A stretch of 64,000 bases of DNA from Bacteroides ovatus. GTDB taxonomy: Bacteria; Bacteroidota; Bacteroidia; Bacteroidales; Bacteroidaceae. The notes below the pieces were generated by a model. The model made no database searches. It was not told the origin of the DNA and saw nothing but the letters and a program-made list of their open reading frames with translations. The stretch is taken from positions 4,526,001 through 4,590,000 of the forward strand of contig NZ_CP012938.1 in NCBI RefSeq assembly GCF_001314995.1, written 5' to 3'. How positions within the stretch are numbered: the stretch's first letter is position 1; every line of letters begins with the position of its first letter. The position numbers were made by a program, and so were the translations under genes. Positions 15,428-23,400 of the stretch are shown in pieces.

Positions 15428-16978
15428 TTATTTTCTAGTTATATTATATAGCATAGTCATTTCCTGCGTGTAATATGCAATATTATTATTATCGTCGTCT
15501 GGAAATACAACATCGCAATCCTGCAGGTCATTACTTGTTCTAAAGTAAACTCTAGATCTTTTCCCCCATCCCATATTTACTGACCAGTAATGGTCATATC
15601 CGGCTTGGTGCTGACGCTTCGTAATAACAACCCCATCGATTAGCCATGCGTGTCCTCCCCCATTACCTAGAATCTTACCATTGTCGTCTACAATATGTCC
15701 GGGCCCACAAAGAAAAACAGGTTTTCTTTCAAATAAAGATTGTTTTGCTAGATTGCCATTAAACTTGTTATTTTGGTTCCCGTAGAAATTAACCATACTC
15801 TTTAAATAATTTATGGTATTGATTGTAGGAGTTTCTGTTTGAGTAATCACTGATTTTTTATATGTTTTTCCTGTATTGACATCTAATAAGTCCTTTTCTT
15901 CATAAGAGGGGTGTGAATCTGTTGCTGTGGCAATCTGTGCAAATAATCCTGTAATCATATTTACCAGATCTTCAGGTGAACTAGCTTCTGGATATCCTTG
16001 GGTAAATTTGATGAATTCGACTGATGTTGCATAATCCCAGTCAACCTTTTGACTATTAGCTAAATACATGTCTGGTTTCACTATGCTGAACAATATTCCG
16101 ATTGCTACATTGGCACATCCTACAGCAAGATGCCCTTCACGCTCACCTCCATATCCGTCGTAGATCATCATTATAGGCCTGCCGTAGTTGTATGGATCAT
16201 TCTGAGTCCATGAAACTTTAGATAAAGGATTGACAAAACCTACTACATTGGATTGAGGTCTGCTTACGCCTCCAGACTGATTTCCAGGATTATTATTTCT
16301 AGTTGATATCTCATCCGTTGTTATAATTCGGTCTTTAAAGTCAGAATAGGAAACATTTTTCTGCGGGATGTTTAATTGTTGGGCTATTTTATGTAAAGTG
16401 GAATCCCTTTTTGTAGATCTCATACATTCTATTTGCTGGATATCTAAAAAGACATTTTTTTTAGATAGTTCCAATAGATAACGTGCTTCCGTGGCAATTT
16501 CGGAATGCGAAGTATAATTGTCCACATAGTAAAGAACTTCCGGCACTCTCTCGTCTCCACATATGACAGCTAGACTTTTATTTCCCTCATTATTGGATAA
16601 TTCAACCTCGAATATTGGAACTGTGGGCCCTTTGGATGTTGTCGAGCGGGTATCGGCTATATTTTTAATGATGTTGTTTTCCTCGGCAACATAATACTTC
16701 TTTCTTATAGATATTTTTGTTGTTTCAGAGTTTCGTGTAGCTATTTTATCTCCAACTTCTATATTATTTTGGAAATTAGCAACAATATTGCTGATTTCTT
16801 CTATAGTCAGTTCTTGCGGATTGTCATACGCAATGCTAGCGAACTCTTCTGGAGTTAAAACTATCTGGTCATTTTCAGCTTTTTCATTATCAAACTTATT
16901 GGCAATGTTGCTATCTGTACATGATGAAAAAAGAAAGGAAATGATGAATAGATATATTAAGTATCTGTTATTTAGCAT
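15428..16978 (-). CDS. C10 family cysteine peptidase (second copy)
   Basis: This is a secreted or surface lipoprotein peptidase of the streptopain family. From the ATG at 16978 the product is MLNNRYLIYLFIISFLFSSC, a lipoprotein signal; an ATG at 16996 adds six residues and overlaps the upstream stop. The N-terminal Spi-type pro-domain (PEEFASIAYDNPQELTIEEI) is followed by a catalytic domain with the Cys in AVGCANVAIG (codon 16115-16117), His in GGGHAWLIDG (codon 15650-15652) and NMGWG. All catalytic positions are present, so it should be active after pro-domain removal. It may attack host proteins, as relatives do; the substrate is unknown. Confidence 0.85.
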   Translation of the reverse strand: MLNNRYLIYLFIISFLFSSCTDSNIANKFDNEKAENDQIVLTPEEFASIAYDNPQELTIEEISNIVANFQNNIEVGDKIATRNSETTKISIRKKYYVAEENNIIKNIADTRSTTSKGPTVPIFEVELSNNEGNKSLAVICGDERVPEVLYYVDNYTSHSEIATEARYLLELSKKNVFLDIQQIECMRSTKRDSTLHKIAQQLNIPQKNVSYSDFKDRIITTDEISTRNNNPGNQSGGVSRPQSNVVGFVNPLSKVSWTQNDPYNYGRPIMMIYDGYGGEREGHLAVGCANVAIGILFSIVKPDMYLANSQKVDWDYATSVEFIKFTQGYPEASSPEDLVNMITGLFAQIATATDSHPSYEEKDLLDVNTGKTYKKSVITQTETPTINTINYLKSMVNFYGNQNNKFNGNLAKQSLFERKPVFLCGPGHIVDDNGKILGNGGGHAWLIDGVVITKRQHQAGYDHYWSVNMGWGKRSRVYFRTSNDLQDCDVVFPDDDNNNIAYYTQEMTMLYNITRK

Positions 16979-16985
16979 ATTGTGT

Positions 16986-18452
16986 CTATTTAGCATAAAT
17001 ATTATTTAAGTAATCCATCTTATGAGCCCATTCTTGAACGGCATTTGCCTGAAAATATGTGTTGGCATTGCTGTCCAATTGGTAGAATCCAGTACATTCA
17101 TCTGCCCATCCTAAATTAGCGTGCCAATAAACATCGTTTCTTTTCACTAGTTCGCGAGTCGAAATGGCTTTTTCTGTAACCAGTATACCGGATATGATGA
17201 AGGCGTGATCAGAAGTTAACATTAGAACCAAATGCTTGTCTCGTAATGCTGCCCACGCCATGTCACCATTAAAAGCTGCCTTAGCTTGGTATTTAAAGTA
17301 TTTGTTCATTGTCTTTAGCATATTCTGTTCTGAAACTTCACTCGAGATAACAGCATTATCCCAGTCTTTTTTAGATGTGGTTTTGTTTTCGATATAGAGG
17401 TCTAGAATTAGGCGCTGGGCATCAATTATGCCTCCTGCGCCTGGGTCATCTAATTTAGGGGTCTTTGTCATTTGATCCCAATTGGGAATGAAAGTCATAC
17501 CTGTTTGTACTTCATACTTTCCTGTAGGGATTAGAAATGCAACTGGAGGCCTTTTATTACAGTGAGTATATGTCATCATCTGCGCCATAGCAATATTCAC
17601 ACATCCAGCAGGAACTGATGTGAAATTCTTTCCTCCATCTTGTGTTCTTACCCAGTCTCGTAAACCATCTCTATCTATATTAGAGAACCATCCATTATAA
17701 GGATCCTCTTGTCCCCAATTTGTTTTTACTAGAGGAAATATAGATTTGTCATGATAGATTTGCATTTCTATATCTCCTATTTGTACAGCAGTTGATCTGG
17801 TTGTAGGTTCTGCATCAGTAATAGTTATATAGTTTTTGACTGCCTCATAAGAAACCTCATTTATAGGTATTTCCAGTTCTTTACTAATCTTTTCAAGTGT
17901 TGGAAGTCGTAAAGAGTCTACAGCTTCTTTCATCTTTATTGTATTATAGAGATAGCTTGCTTTTGAAGCATGTAATAGTTTACTAGCTCCTGTTTGCTCC
18001 ATCATTTTTTCACTACTACATTTAGGAATGAAGGCAATGAGGGCAGGAAAATTTGCATTCGCTGAAACTATAGCACGACCGATAGAAGAGCCATTACTAA
18101 ATTCGATTTCGCAAATTTTCGATGTGATATCGTCATTGTTAATGGCTCTTGTTGCTTGCTCTTGTTTTTTGAATTCTCCCTCTTTATTAATAAAACTCTC
18201 TTTTACAATCTTAAAGGAAGTTGCATTGCTTCTTGTCGTTGTTCCGTTTTGCAGATTAGCAAAGGCACTTACCATGTTGAAAAGAGTTTTCTCTTCCAAA
18301 TCTTTTGTTTCATCATAGGAGATGCTAAAGACTTCATCTTGTGTTAGTTTGACTTTCTTTTGAGAGATAAAATCTTCTGAAACATCATTCGTACACGAAT
18401 AGATGGTGAATAGGCTGGCTATTGCACATAAAAAATAGAAATGTTTTTTCAT
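16986..18452 (-). CDS. C10 family cysteine peptidase (first copy)
   Basis: This 488-residue lipoprotein precursor (signal MKKHFYFLCAIASLFTIYSC) has a Spi-type pro-domain (LTQDEVFSISYDETKDLEEK; ICEIEFSNGSSIGRAIVSAN). The C10 catalytic domain carries Cys284 in PAGCVNIAMAQMM, His416 in SDHAFIISG and the oxyanion/Trp element HANLGWADE. It follows the DUF3244 gene by 44 bp and precedes the second C10 gene by 7 bp. Paralogous to the other two C10 homologues of the cluster, with a distinct insertion around residues 305-330. Confidence 0.87.
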   Translation of the reverse strand: MKKHFYFLCAIASLFTIYSCTNDVSEDFISQKKVKLTQDEVFSISYDETKDLEEKTLFNMVSAFANLQNGTTTRSNATSFKIVKESFINKEGEFKKQEQATRAINNDDITSKICEIEFSNGSSIGRAIVSANANFPALIAFIPKCSSEKMMEQTGASKLLHASKASYLYNTIKMKEAVDSLRLPTLEKISKELEIPINEVSYEAVKNYITITDAEPTTRSTAVQIGDIEMQIYHDKSIFPLVKTNWGQEDPYNGWFSNIDRDGLRDWVRTQDGGKNFTSVPAGCVNIAMAQMMTYTHCNKRPPVAFLIPTGKYEVQTGMTFIPNWDQMTKTPKLDDPGAGGIIDAQRLILDLYIENKTTSKKDWDNAVISSEVSEQNMLKTMNKYFKYQAKAAFNGDMAWAALRDKHLVLMLTSDHAFIISGILVTEKAISTRELVKRNDVYWHANLGWADECTGFYQLDSNANTYFQANAVQEWAHKMDYLNNIYAK

Positions 18453-18496
18453 ATTTTTAATTATTAAGTTGCGTAATGATTGTATGTTTGTTACTT

Positions 18497-18886
18497 TTAT
18501 GGCATTGAGTGTTCAATTTCAAACTCTCCAACTAAAGTCATGTCTTCTTCTATATAAAGAAGCTCATAATGACCGGTTTTGTAGCCTGTTAAATTAATTT
18601 TATAAGTCTCTTGCCCATTAGGGGGGATTATCACACCTTGGAACATGATGTTTCCTTGCTGATCTTTTACTTGGAAGATGACTTGTTTGTCTACGTTTTC
18701 TAAAAAACGAACTTCAATAGTATTTTCGTAGAGAATAGCTTCTATAGGAATAGGAACTGGTACTCCTCTGTGCTGATGCCATCTTTTGATAACTAAACGC
18801 TTAGCTCTATGCTCTGATAGAGTATTGGCTTCTATCGTTATAAATGAAATGCCAATTAATAATAGTACAATACTTAGCTTTCTCAT
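18497..18886 (-). CDS. DUF3244 family secreted protein
   Basis: This 129-residue protein starts from the ATG at 18884-18886 (MRKLSIVLLLIGISFITIEA), which gives a clean signal peptide; an ATG seven codons upstream lies almost at the promoter and is unlikely. The mature part has a single small beta-sandwich (RGVPVPIPIEAILYENTIEV, GQETYKINLTGYKTGHYEL), typical of DUF3244. Such proteins are often found at the head of Bacteroides C10 peptidase or TPR-regulator loci. As promoter-proximal gene of the operon it could be the most expressed member. No molecular function is known. Confidence 0.78.
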   Translation of the reverse strand: MRKLSIVLLLIGISFITIEANTLSEHRAKRLVIKRWHQHRGVPVPIPIEAILYENTIEVRFLENVDKQVIFQVKDQQGNIMFQGVIIPPNGQETYKINLTGYKTGHYELLYIEEDMTLVGEFEIEHSMP

Positions 18887-18904
18887 ATTTTTAATTGTTT
18901 TCTG

Positions 18905-18936
18905 CAAAGTTATAGAGAAATGAAGGGGTGCACAAG
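18905..18936 (-). promoter_or_regulatory. Promoter of the C10 peptidase operon
   Basis: TAACTTTG on the reverse strand (18905-18912) matches the Bacteroides -7 box. CTTG at 18933-18936 is a partial -33 box with a 20-bp spacer. It lies 19 bp upstream of the preferred DUF3244 ATG. Confidence 0.65.
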
Positions 18937-18952
18937 CAAAAGATGTTTTTCG

Positions 18953-19006
18953 GCGTGGACAAAAGACTGTTGATAATCAGTGGCTTATGCAATTTTGCGT
19001 GGACAA
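18953..19006. repeat. Direct repeat GCGTGGACAA upstream of the C10 operon promoter
   Basis: Two exact 10-bp copies lie at 18953-18962 and 18997-19006, 44 bp apart (about four helical turns), just upstream of the operon promoter and downstream of the regulator gene. The spacing and place suggest paired operator sites, possibly for the adjacent TPR/HTH regulator. Confidence 0.5.
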
Positions 19007-19046
19007 CTTCTTAAACTGTAGTTTATTTCCTACTAAAATGAAGGTA

Positions 19047-20744
19047 TTAGTGCATATTCTCAATCAAGTACTCATATAATGTAGTATTGTCATTCAGCAA
19101 TGCAATGTTCAGTTTTTCTCTAAGTCTAAACCGTTTCTTTCTTACTGAATCACTTGCAATATTTAGCAACTTTGCTTCTGTGTTAGTATCAAATCCGCAC
19201 ATACATAAACAACAATACAAAAAGTCTTGTTCTGGTAAGTTGGGACATAGACTATATAAGTATTTAGATAAATTTGGATAGATATATGTTATTTCATCTG
19301 CAATGAGTTCCCATTGCTTATCTGTTATTAATGGCTTATCATTTCTTGGCTTATTTTGTTTGGCTAACCGTACCAACTCTTTAAATGTTGGTGAATTTTC
19401 TAGAGACTTATGTTGTAGTTCCTTATAATTGCTAGTTAAAAGAGCTATTTCTTTCTCTATTTTATTATAGTTGTCATCTTTTTCTTTAAATGTGTCTAAT
19501 AACTTTTTTTTCTCTTCCAATTCTAATGAAACATAGGTTAAATCTGTTTTTATCCGGTTTAATTCATCTTGTTGTCTGTGTATTTTTTCTTTTGCTTGTT
19601 TTCTATATAGTAAATACACTATCATTATTAATAATAAGCATGAAATGCAGATAACTGAAAATATAATGTAGCTTTGTTGTTTAATCTTTAATCTATCTAC
19701 TTCTTGACTGATTTTTAAATGATTATATTTAGATTCTATGTTTAATATCTTAGATTGGCTGTCAGCGTATACGATAGAATCTACCATGTCAACATATTCT
19801 TCCAGGTAGGCAAGCGCTTCTTTATAGTCTCTCTCTGCATTATGGATTTGATAATATAAATAATTGATGCTACACGTATATTGGGGGTCATCTTGTGGAA
19901 TTTTAGATAATAGTTCTTTAGCTTTATCTATAGAATCAGTTGTGGTATATAAGTCAATCAGTGCTACATAATCAGGCATTTTTTCTTTTCCCGTCGATAA
20001 TGCTTTAAGAAAGTACTTTTCGGCTTTATCATATTCTTCTCGCATTACATAGATATTTCCTAAAGCATTATTTATTGAAGCGGTAACTTCTATATCTTTA
20101 GTATTAGCTGCTACGGAATCGGCAATAGTCAGTATTTCTATAGCACATGATAATGAGTCTATACATGCATATTCACGTCCTATGTTTTTTAATGCGCAGG
20201 CATAACTATCGGTGTTATTTTCTTTTTTAAAGCATTCGGCAGCAGTCTCGTATTTTTTGATAGCTTCTGTGAACATGAATTTTTCTCGATATAGATCGCC
20301 TATATAGTCATAGGTATATCCAATGAGGTTATTGAGCTTGTTTTTTCCTGCAATGTCCAGCGCATTAGTATAAATAGACATTGCTTTATCATAATCTCCA
20401 TCAGCAAAATAGGAACGACCTAAATAAATCAAAATTTGCACTTGCTCGTCAGGGCTACCATGTGAGGAATACCAGTCATAAGCTCTTTCTAATTGGTAAG
20501 TTGGTAGGATACTATTAAAAATTTCGTCTGTAATCTTACCTGATAACATACACCAGCGTGCAAAAGCTTTGTCGTCTAGTTTTTCAGGAGATGATATACT
20601 TTTTAGTAGGTTGGATGCGCTGTCAGGATTTATGGCAATGGCTTTTTCTACTTCATTTAGCAGTCTGTCAGATACGGATTGTTGTTTGTTGCATCCTGAT
20701 AGCACTAATATAGATGTTATAATTATAGCAATACTCTTTCTCAT
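19047..20744 (-). CDS. Membrane-anchored TPR regulator with C-terminal helix-turn-helix
   Basis: This 565-residue protein starts with a lipoprotein-like signal (MRKSIAIIITSILVLSGC). Residues about 70-340 are tetratricopeptide repeats (LGRSYFADGDYDKAMSIYTNAL, ALGNIYVMREEYDKAEKYF). A transmembrane helix follows near 365-385 (IIFSVICISCLLLIMIVYLL), then a coiled coil, and the C-terminus has a LuxR/sigma4-like HTH (DTNTEAKLLNIASDSVRKKRFRLREKL). This domain order is common in Bacteroides and suggests a periplasmic sensor that signals to a cytoplasmic DNA-binding domain. It is the only regulator near the C10 operon and transcribes in the same direction, so control of that operon is likely but inferred. 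Confidence 0.75.
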   Translation of the reverse strand: MRKSIAIIITSILVLSGCNKQQSVSDRLLNEVEKAIAINPDSASNLLKSISSPEKLDDKAFARWCMLSGKITDEIFNSILPTYQLERAYDWYSSHGSPDEQVQILIYLGRSYFADGDYDKAMSIYTNALDIAGKNKLNNLIGYTYDYIGDLYREKFMFTEAIKKYETAAECFKKENNTDSYACALKNIGREYACIDSLSCAIEILTIADSVAANTKDIEVTASINNALGNIYVMREEYDKAEKYFLKALSTGKEKMPDYVALIDLYTTTDSIDKAKELLSKIPQDDPQYTCSINYLYYQIHNAERDYKEALAYLEEYVDMVDSIVYADSQSKILNIESKYNHLKISQEVDRLKIKQQSYIIFSVICISCLLLIMIVYLLYRKQAKEKIHRQQDELNRIKTDLTYVSLELEEKKKLLDTFKEKDDNYNKIEKEIALLTSNYKELQHKSLENSPTFKELVRLAKQNKPRNDKPLITDKQWELIADEITYIYPNLSKYLYSLCPNLPEQDFLYCCLCMCGFDTNTEAKLLNIASDSVRKKRFRLREKLNIALLNDNTTLYEYLIENMH

Positions 20745-20770
20745 TTGTCTGTCGTGGTTTAGTTTCGTTG

Positions 20771-20778
20771 TAAAAGTA
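20771..20778 (-). promoter_or_regulatory. Possible -7 box of the TPR regulator gene
   Basis: TACTTTTA on the reverse strand is a 7/8 match to TAnnTTTG, 27 bp upstream of the ATG; no clear -33 box is visible. Confidence 0.35.
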
Positions 20779-21050
20779 ATCTTTATTTTCTATATTATGC
20801 TCTTTTATAGGGAGATTCTTTTAGTTCGGGAAATAATATTAGTACTGTCTATATCATACATCATATTAATTTCAAATGTGCTTTTATTTTATTAAGTTCA
20901 TGTGATCTAATTTGATTATTTCCCAGCTATTAATAGACTCTTTCTTATTTATAGTGAGAAAAGTTCCTTTCTATTAATACCTAAATTACTTTACTATAAT
21001 TCTAAACTTGTTTTTCATTAATCGTAATCTATAATTGCAAGTTGTAATTA

Positions 21051-21115
21051 TATAAATGAAGCTTTTGATTTTATAAATGAAAGCTTTGTTTATAAAAACA
21101 AAAGCTTCATTTATA
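21051..21115. repeat. 17-bp perfect inverted repeat
   Basis: TATAAATGAAGCTTTTG (21051-21067) and its exact complement (21099-21115) flank 31 bp that contains a third partial copy (ATAAATGAAAGCTTTG, from 21073). The triple occurrence suggests repeated binding sites or a rearranged hairpin; there is no promoter-like sequence inside. Confidence 0.65.
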
Positions 21116-21329
21116 GATTACCTTTAATGTAAGTAATCTTTTCTATTAGTGAAAAGGAAGTTTGGCATTAATAGAGAATAAGTTTATATCTAATAGATTG
21201 GAATCAGTCTATTAATCAAAATTCGGCAGAAAGGTATAGTGAATCGGGTGAAACCTATGTGAAAGGCAGCTCTTCACCCGAAATCCCTTTATTCATCGAT
21301 GTTTCAGAGTGGTGAAGGAGGTGAACGTC

Positions 21330-21365
21330 ATGTTTAAAGAAAAGTTGCAGATGTGTGTAAGATAA
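21330..21365 (+). CDS. Possible 11-residue leader peptide
   Basis: ATG at 21330 opens MFKEKLQMCVR and stops at 21365. It is preceded at an 8-nt distance by AGGAGG (21316-21321), a perfect Shine-Dalgarno sequence, which is striking in a genome where other genes lack one. The frame runs into the left arm of the 20-bp hairpin. There is no rightward gene downstream, and the AGGAGGTGA could belong to a dispersed repeat, so the call is tentative. Confidence 0.25.
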   Translation: MFKEKLQMCVR

Positions 21366-21388
21366 AACATCTTGCACGCATCTGCAAC
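21344..21388 (+). ncRNA. Strong hairpin, candidate small RNA or attenuator-like element
   Basis: Arms 21344-21363 and 21369-21388 pair over 20 bp with a 5-nt loop. As + strand RNA the two mismatches become G-U pairs, whereas the opposite strand would have A-C mismatches, so the structure favours a rightward transcript. ATCTTGCAC recurs at 21392-21400 and its complement at 21449-21457, allowing an alternative fold. No family was recognised and no promoter was identified. Confidence 0.4.
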
Positions 21389-21497
21389 GGTATCTTGCAC
21401 AGGTTTATACTGCTATTAATCAAATAGATAAACTCTGGTTAGTGTAGGGTGCAAGATAAAATCAAAATAATAAAATCTTCTGTGGAAGTCGCAGAGG

Positions 21498-21947
21498 TTA
21501 TCCCAAAAGCTCTTTCACTTTTGCAGAAATGGCACGTCCTTCTGCAAGACCTGCTAGCTTCTTGGAGGCAACTCCCATTACTTTACCCATATCTTTACCG
21601 CTTGTAGCACCTGTTTCAGCGATAATTTCCTTCAATGCAGCTTCCAGTTCTTCGGCAGTCATTTGTTTCGGCAGGTATTTCTCCATAACGGCTACCTGGC
21701 CTAATTCTACGTCAGCCAAATCCTGACGACCCTGTCCGATATAGATTTCAGCAGAATCTTTTCCTTGTTTCACAAGTTTCTGGATAATCTTCAGAGCAGC
21801 ATCATCTGTCAATATATCGTTAGCTCCCGGGGCAGTCTTAGCTTCCAGGAAGAACTTCTTTATATTTCTCAAAGTTTCAAGGGCTACTTTGTCTTTCGCC
21901 TTCATTGCGGTTTTAATGTCTTCGCTGACTTGATCGAATAAATCCAT
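21498..21947 (-). CDS. GatB/YqeY domain protein
   Basis: This 149-residue protein shares the tail domain of the GatB subunit of tRNA amidotransferase. It begins MDLFDQVSEDIKTAMKAKDK and has the YqeY signatures ALETLRNIKK, IIQKLVKQGKDSAEIY, EKYLPKQMTAEEL and GKDMGKVMGVAS. Its length is normal for stand-alone YqeY proteins, which probably bind tRNA; the exact role is not known. It lies 85 bp downstream of ftsZ on the same strand, separated by an AT-rich spacer, and is probably the last gene of the division/cell-wall run. Confidence 0.92.
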   Translation of the reverse strand: MDLFDQVSEDIKTAMKAKDKVALETLRNIKKFFLEAKTAPGANDILTDDAALKIIQKLVKQGKDSAEIYIGQGRQDLADVELGQVAVMEKYLPKQMTAEELEAALKEIIAETGATSGKDMGKVMGVASKKLAGLAEGRAISAKVKELLG

Positions 21948-21955
21948 ACTATTAT

Positions 21956-21981
21956 AATTAAAAATTAAAGATTAAAAATTA
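21956..21981. repeat. AT-rich spacer element, copy 1
   Basis: AATTAAAAATTAAAGATTAA and further A/T bases lie between yqeY and ftsZ. Near-identical stretches recur at other gene borders of the division cluster. Confidence 0.55.
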
Positions 21982-22032
21982 GATCTGAAGCCTGATTTTG
22001 CGAGTTTATAATTTTCGTTCTTAGTTCTTTGT

Positions 22033-23343
22033 TTAGAACGTAATCACACAGTTGTCATCTGTAGCTTCTTCCGTGGCTACTTCCTCTTCCAGAGCGGCTT
22101 TCGTCCGGATTTTGGTAAGAGTAGTCTTATCACGCATATAAGTGGGAGAATCTTCTACCATGGCGATGATGTCGTCGTTGTCCAGATCTTCCGTATTGAA
22201 AAGATAGATGTGTCGGCGTTTGCGGAGGCTCTTGCTTCCGATGTTGCTGGCACTTTCGCCGTATGCCTTGCGGATACGTTCTTTGTTCTTCTCTTTCTCT
22301 TCTTCCAGTTGCAGTTGACGTTCTTCCTCTTCCTGGCTGCGTGCAGCATGCAAGCTGTCCATTCCGGGAACGTCTTCCACACCGAATCCGGTTGCCAATA
22401 CGGTGATTTTTACTCTTGTTTCCAGTGAGTTGTCGATGGCAACACCCCAAATCACTTCCACCCCTTCGCGGAATTTGCTCATGAACTCGTGTATCTCGTT
22501 CATTTCCTCCATCATCAGTTCCGACGACGGGCAGAAAGATACGTTCAACATTACTTTCTTGGCATTGAAGATATCATTGTTGTTGAGCAACGGAGAATGC
22601 AGGGCATCGTCGATTGCTTTCGTCACACGATTTTCTCCTTCGCCGAATCCGGTACTCATGATTGCTACTCCACCATCTTTCAGGATGGTTTTCACATCGG
22701 CAAAGTCAAGATTGACTGTACCCCGCATGGTAATAATCTCGGCAATGCTCTTGGCAGCAATGGAAAGAGTATCATCGGCTTTGCCGAAGGCGTTCATAAA
22801 AGTAAGGTCGGCGTATATTTCGCGCAGGCGTTCGTTGTTGATAACCAGCAAGGCATCAACATGCTGGGCGATACGCTCTACGCCGTCCAGTGCCTGGATA
22901 ATTTTCTTTTCTCCTTCGAAGATAAAGGGGATGGTGACGATACCGACAGTCAGAATATCCATTTCCTTCGCAATGCGGGCGATGACCGGTGCAGCTCCTG
23001 TTCCGGTTCCTCCTCCCATTCCGGCGGTGATGAATACCATCTTGGTGCCGTCGTTCAGCTGGTTTCTGATATCTTCTATACTTTCTTCGGCGGCGTCGCG
23101 TGCCCGTTCGGGACGGTTGCCGGCTCCAAGCCCTTGCGTGATGCTACGGCCCAGTTGCAGTTTCACCGGGACAGGTGATTCGGCTAATGCCTGGTTGTCC
23201 GTGTTACAAAGAACGAACGTTACATCATGGATGCCTTCCCGGTACATGTGGTTTACAGCGTTACCACCACCACCACCTACACCAATCACTTTGATGATCT
23301 TCGGTGAATCTGTCGGGAAATCGAATTGTACTATCTCGTCCAT
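22033..23343 (-). CDS. ftsZ: Cell division protein FtsZ
   Basis: FtsZ is the tubulin-like GTPase that forms the cytokinetic ring at mid-cell. The 436-residue product has the nucleotide-binding IKVIGVGGGGGNAVNHM, the tubulin signature GMGGGTGTGAAPVIA and the T7-loop region VNLDFADVKTIL. The C-terminal region is longer than usual (EEEERQLQLEEEKEKNKERI, then IAMVEDSPTYMRDKTTL) and ends DDNCVITF, so I do not see the common DIPAFLR-type tail peptide. It follows ftsA by 57 bp, the usual order. Confidence 0.97.
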   Translation of the reverse strand: MDEIVQFDFPTDSPKIIKVIGVGGGGGNAVNHMYREGIHDVTFVLCNTDNQALAESPVPVKLQLGRSITQGLGAGNRPERARDAAEESIEDIRNQLNDGTKMVFITAGMGGGTGTGAAPVIARIAKEMDILTVGIVTIPFIFEGEKKIIQALDGVERIAQHVDALLVINNERLREIYADLTFMNAFGKADDTLSIAAKSIAEIITMRGTVNLDFADVKTILKDGGVAIMSTGFGEGENRVTKAIDDALHSPLLNNNDIFNAKKVMLNVSFCPSSELMMEEMNEIHEFMSKFREGVEVIWGVAIDNSLETRVKITVLATGFGVEDVPGMDSLHAARSQEEEERQLQLEEEKEKNKERIRKAYGESASNIGSKSLRKRRHIYLFNTEDLDNDDIIAMVEDSPTYMRDKTTLTKIRTKAALEEEVATEEATDDNCVITF

Positions 23344-23400
23344 ATCTTGATTGAATTATGAATTACGAATTATGAATATTGATTAACAAGCTGCTGAAGG

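Larger units (their letters stand above)
20779..21497. other. Long structured intergenic region
   Basis: About 720 bp without a conventional gene, strongly AT-rich in its left half. It holds a 17-bp inverted repeat (21051-21115), a CGGGTGAA/TTCACCCG pair (21245-21252 and 21273-21280), a Shine-Dalgarno-preceded mini-ORF (21330-21365) and two interacting hairpins (21344-21458). No tRNA and no known ncRNA class was recognised. Confidence 0.6.

Noticed and set aside
21051..21115. Second invertible promoter
   Set aside because: Inverted repeats are present, but there is no promoter-like sequence inside, no recombinase nearby and only 31 bp between the arms.
22403..23350. Long open frame (315 codons) antisense to ftsZ
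   Set aside because: It mirrors the ftsZ codon pattern on the opposite strand, has Ser/Pro-rich composition and no known motif; ftsZ is certain here.
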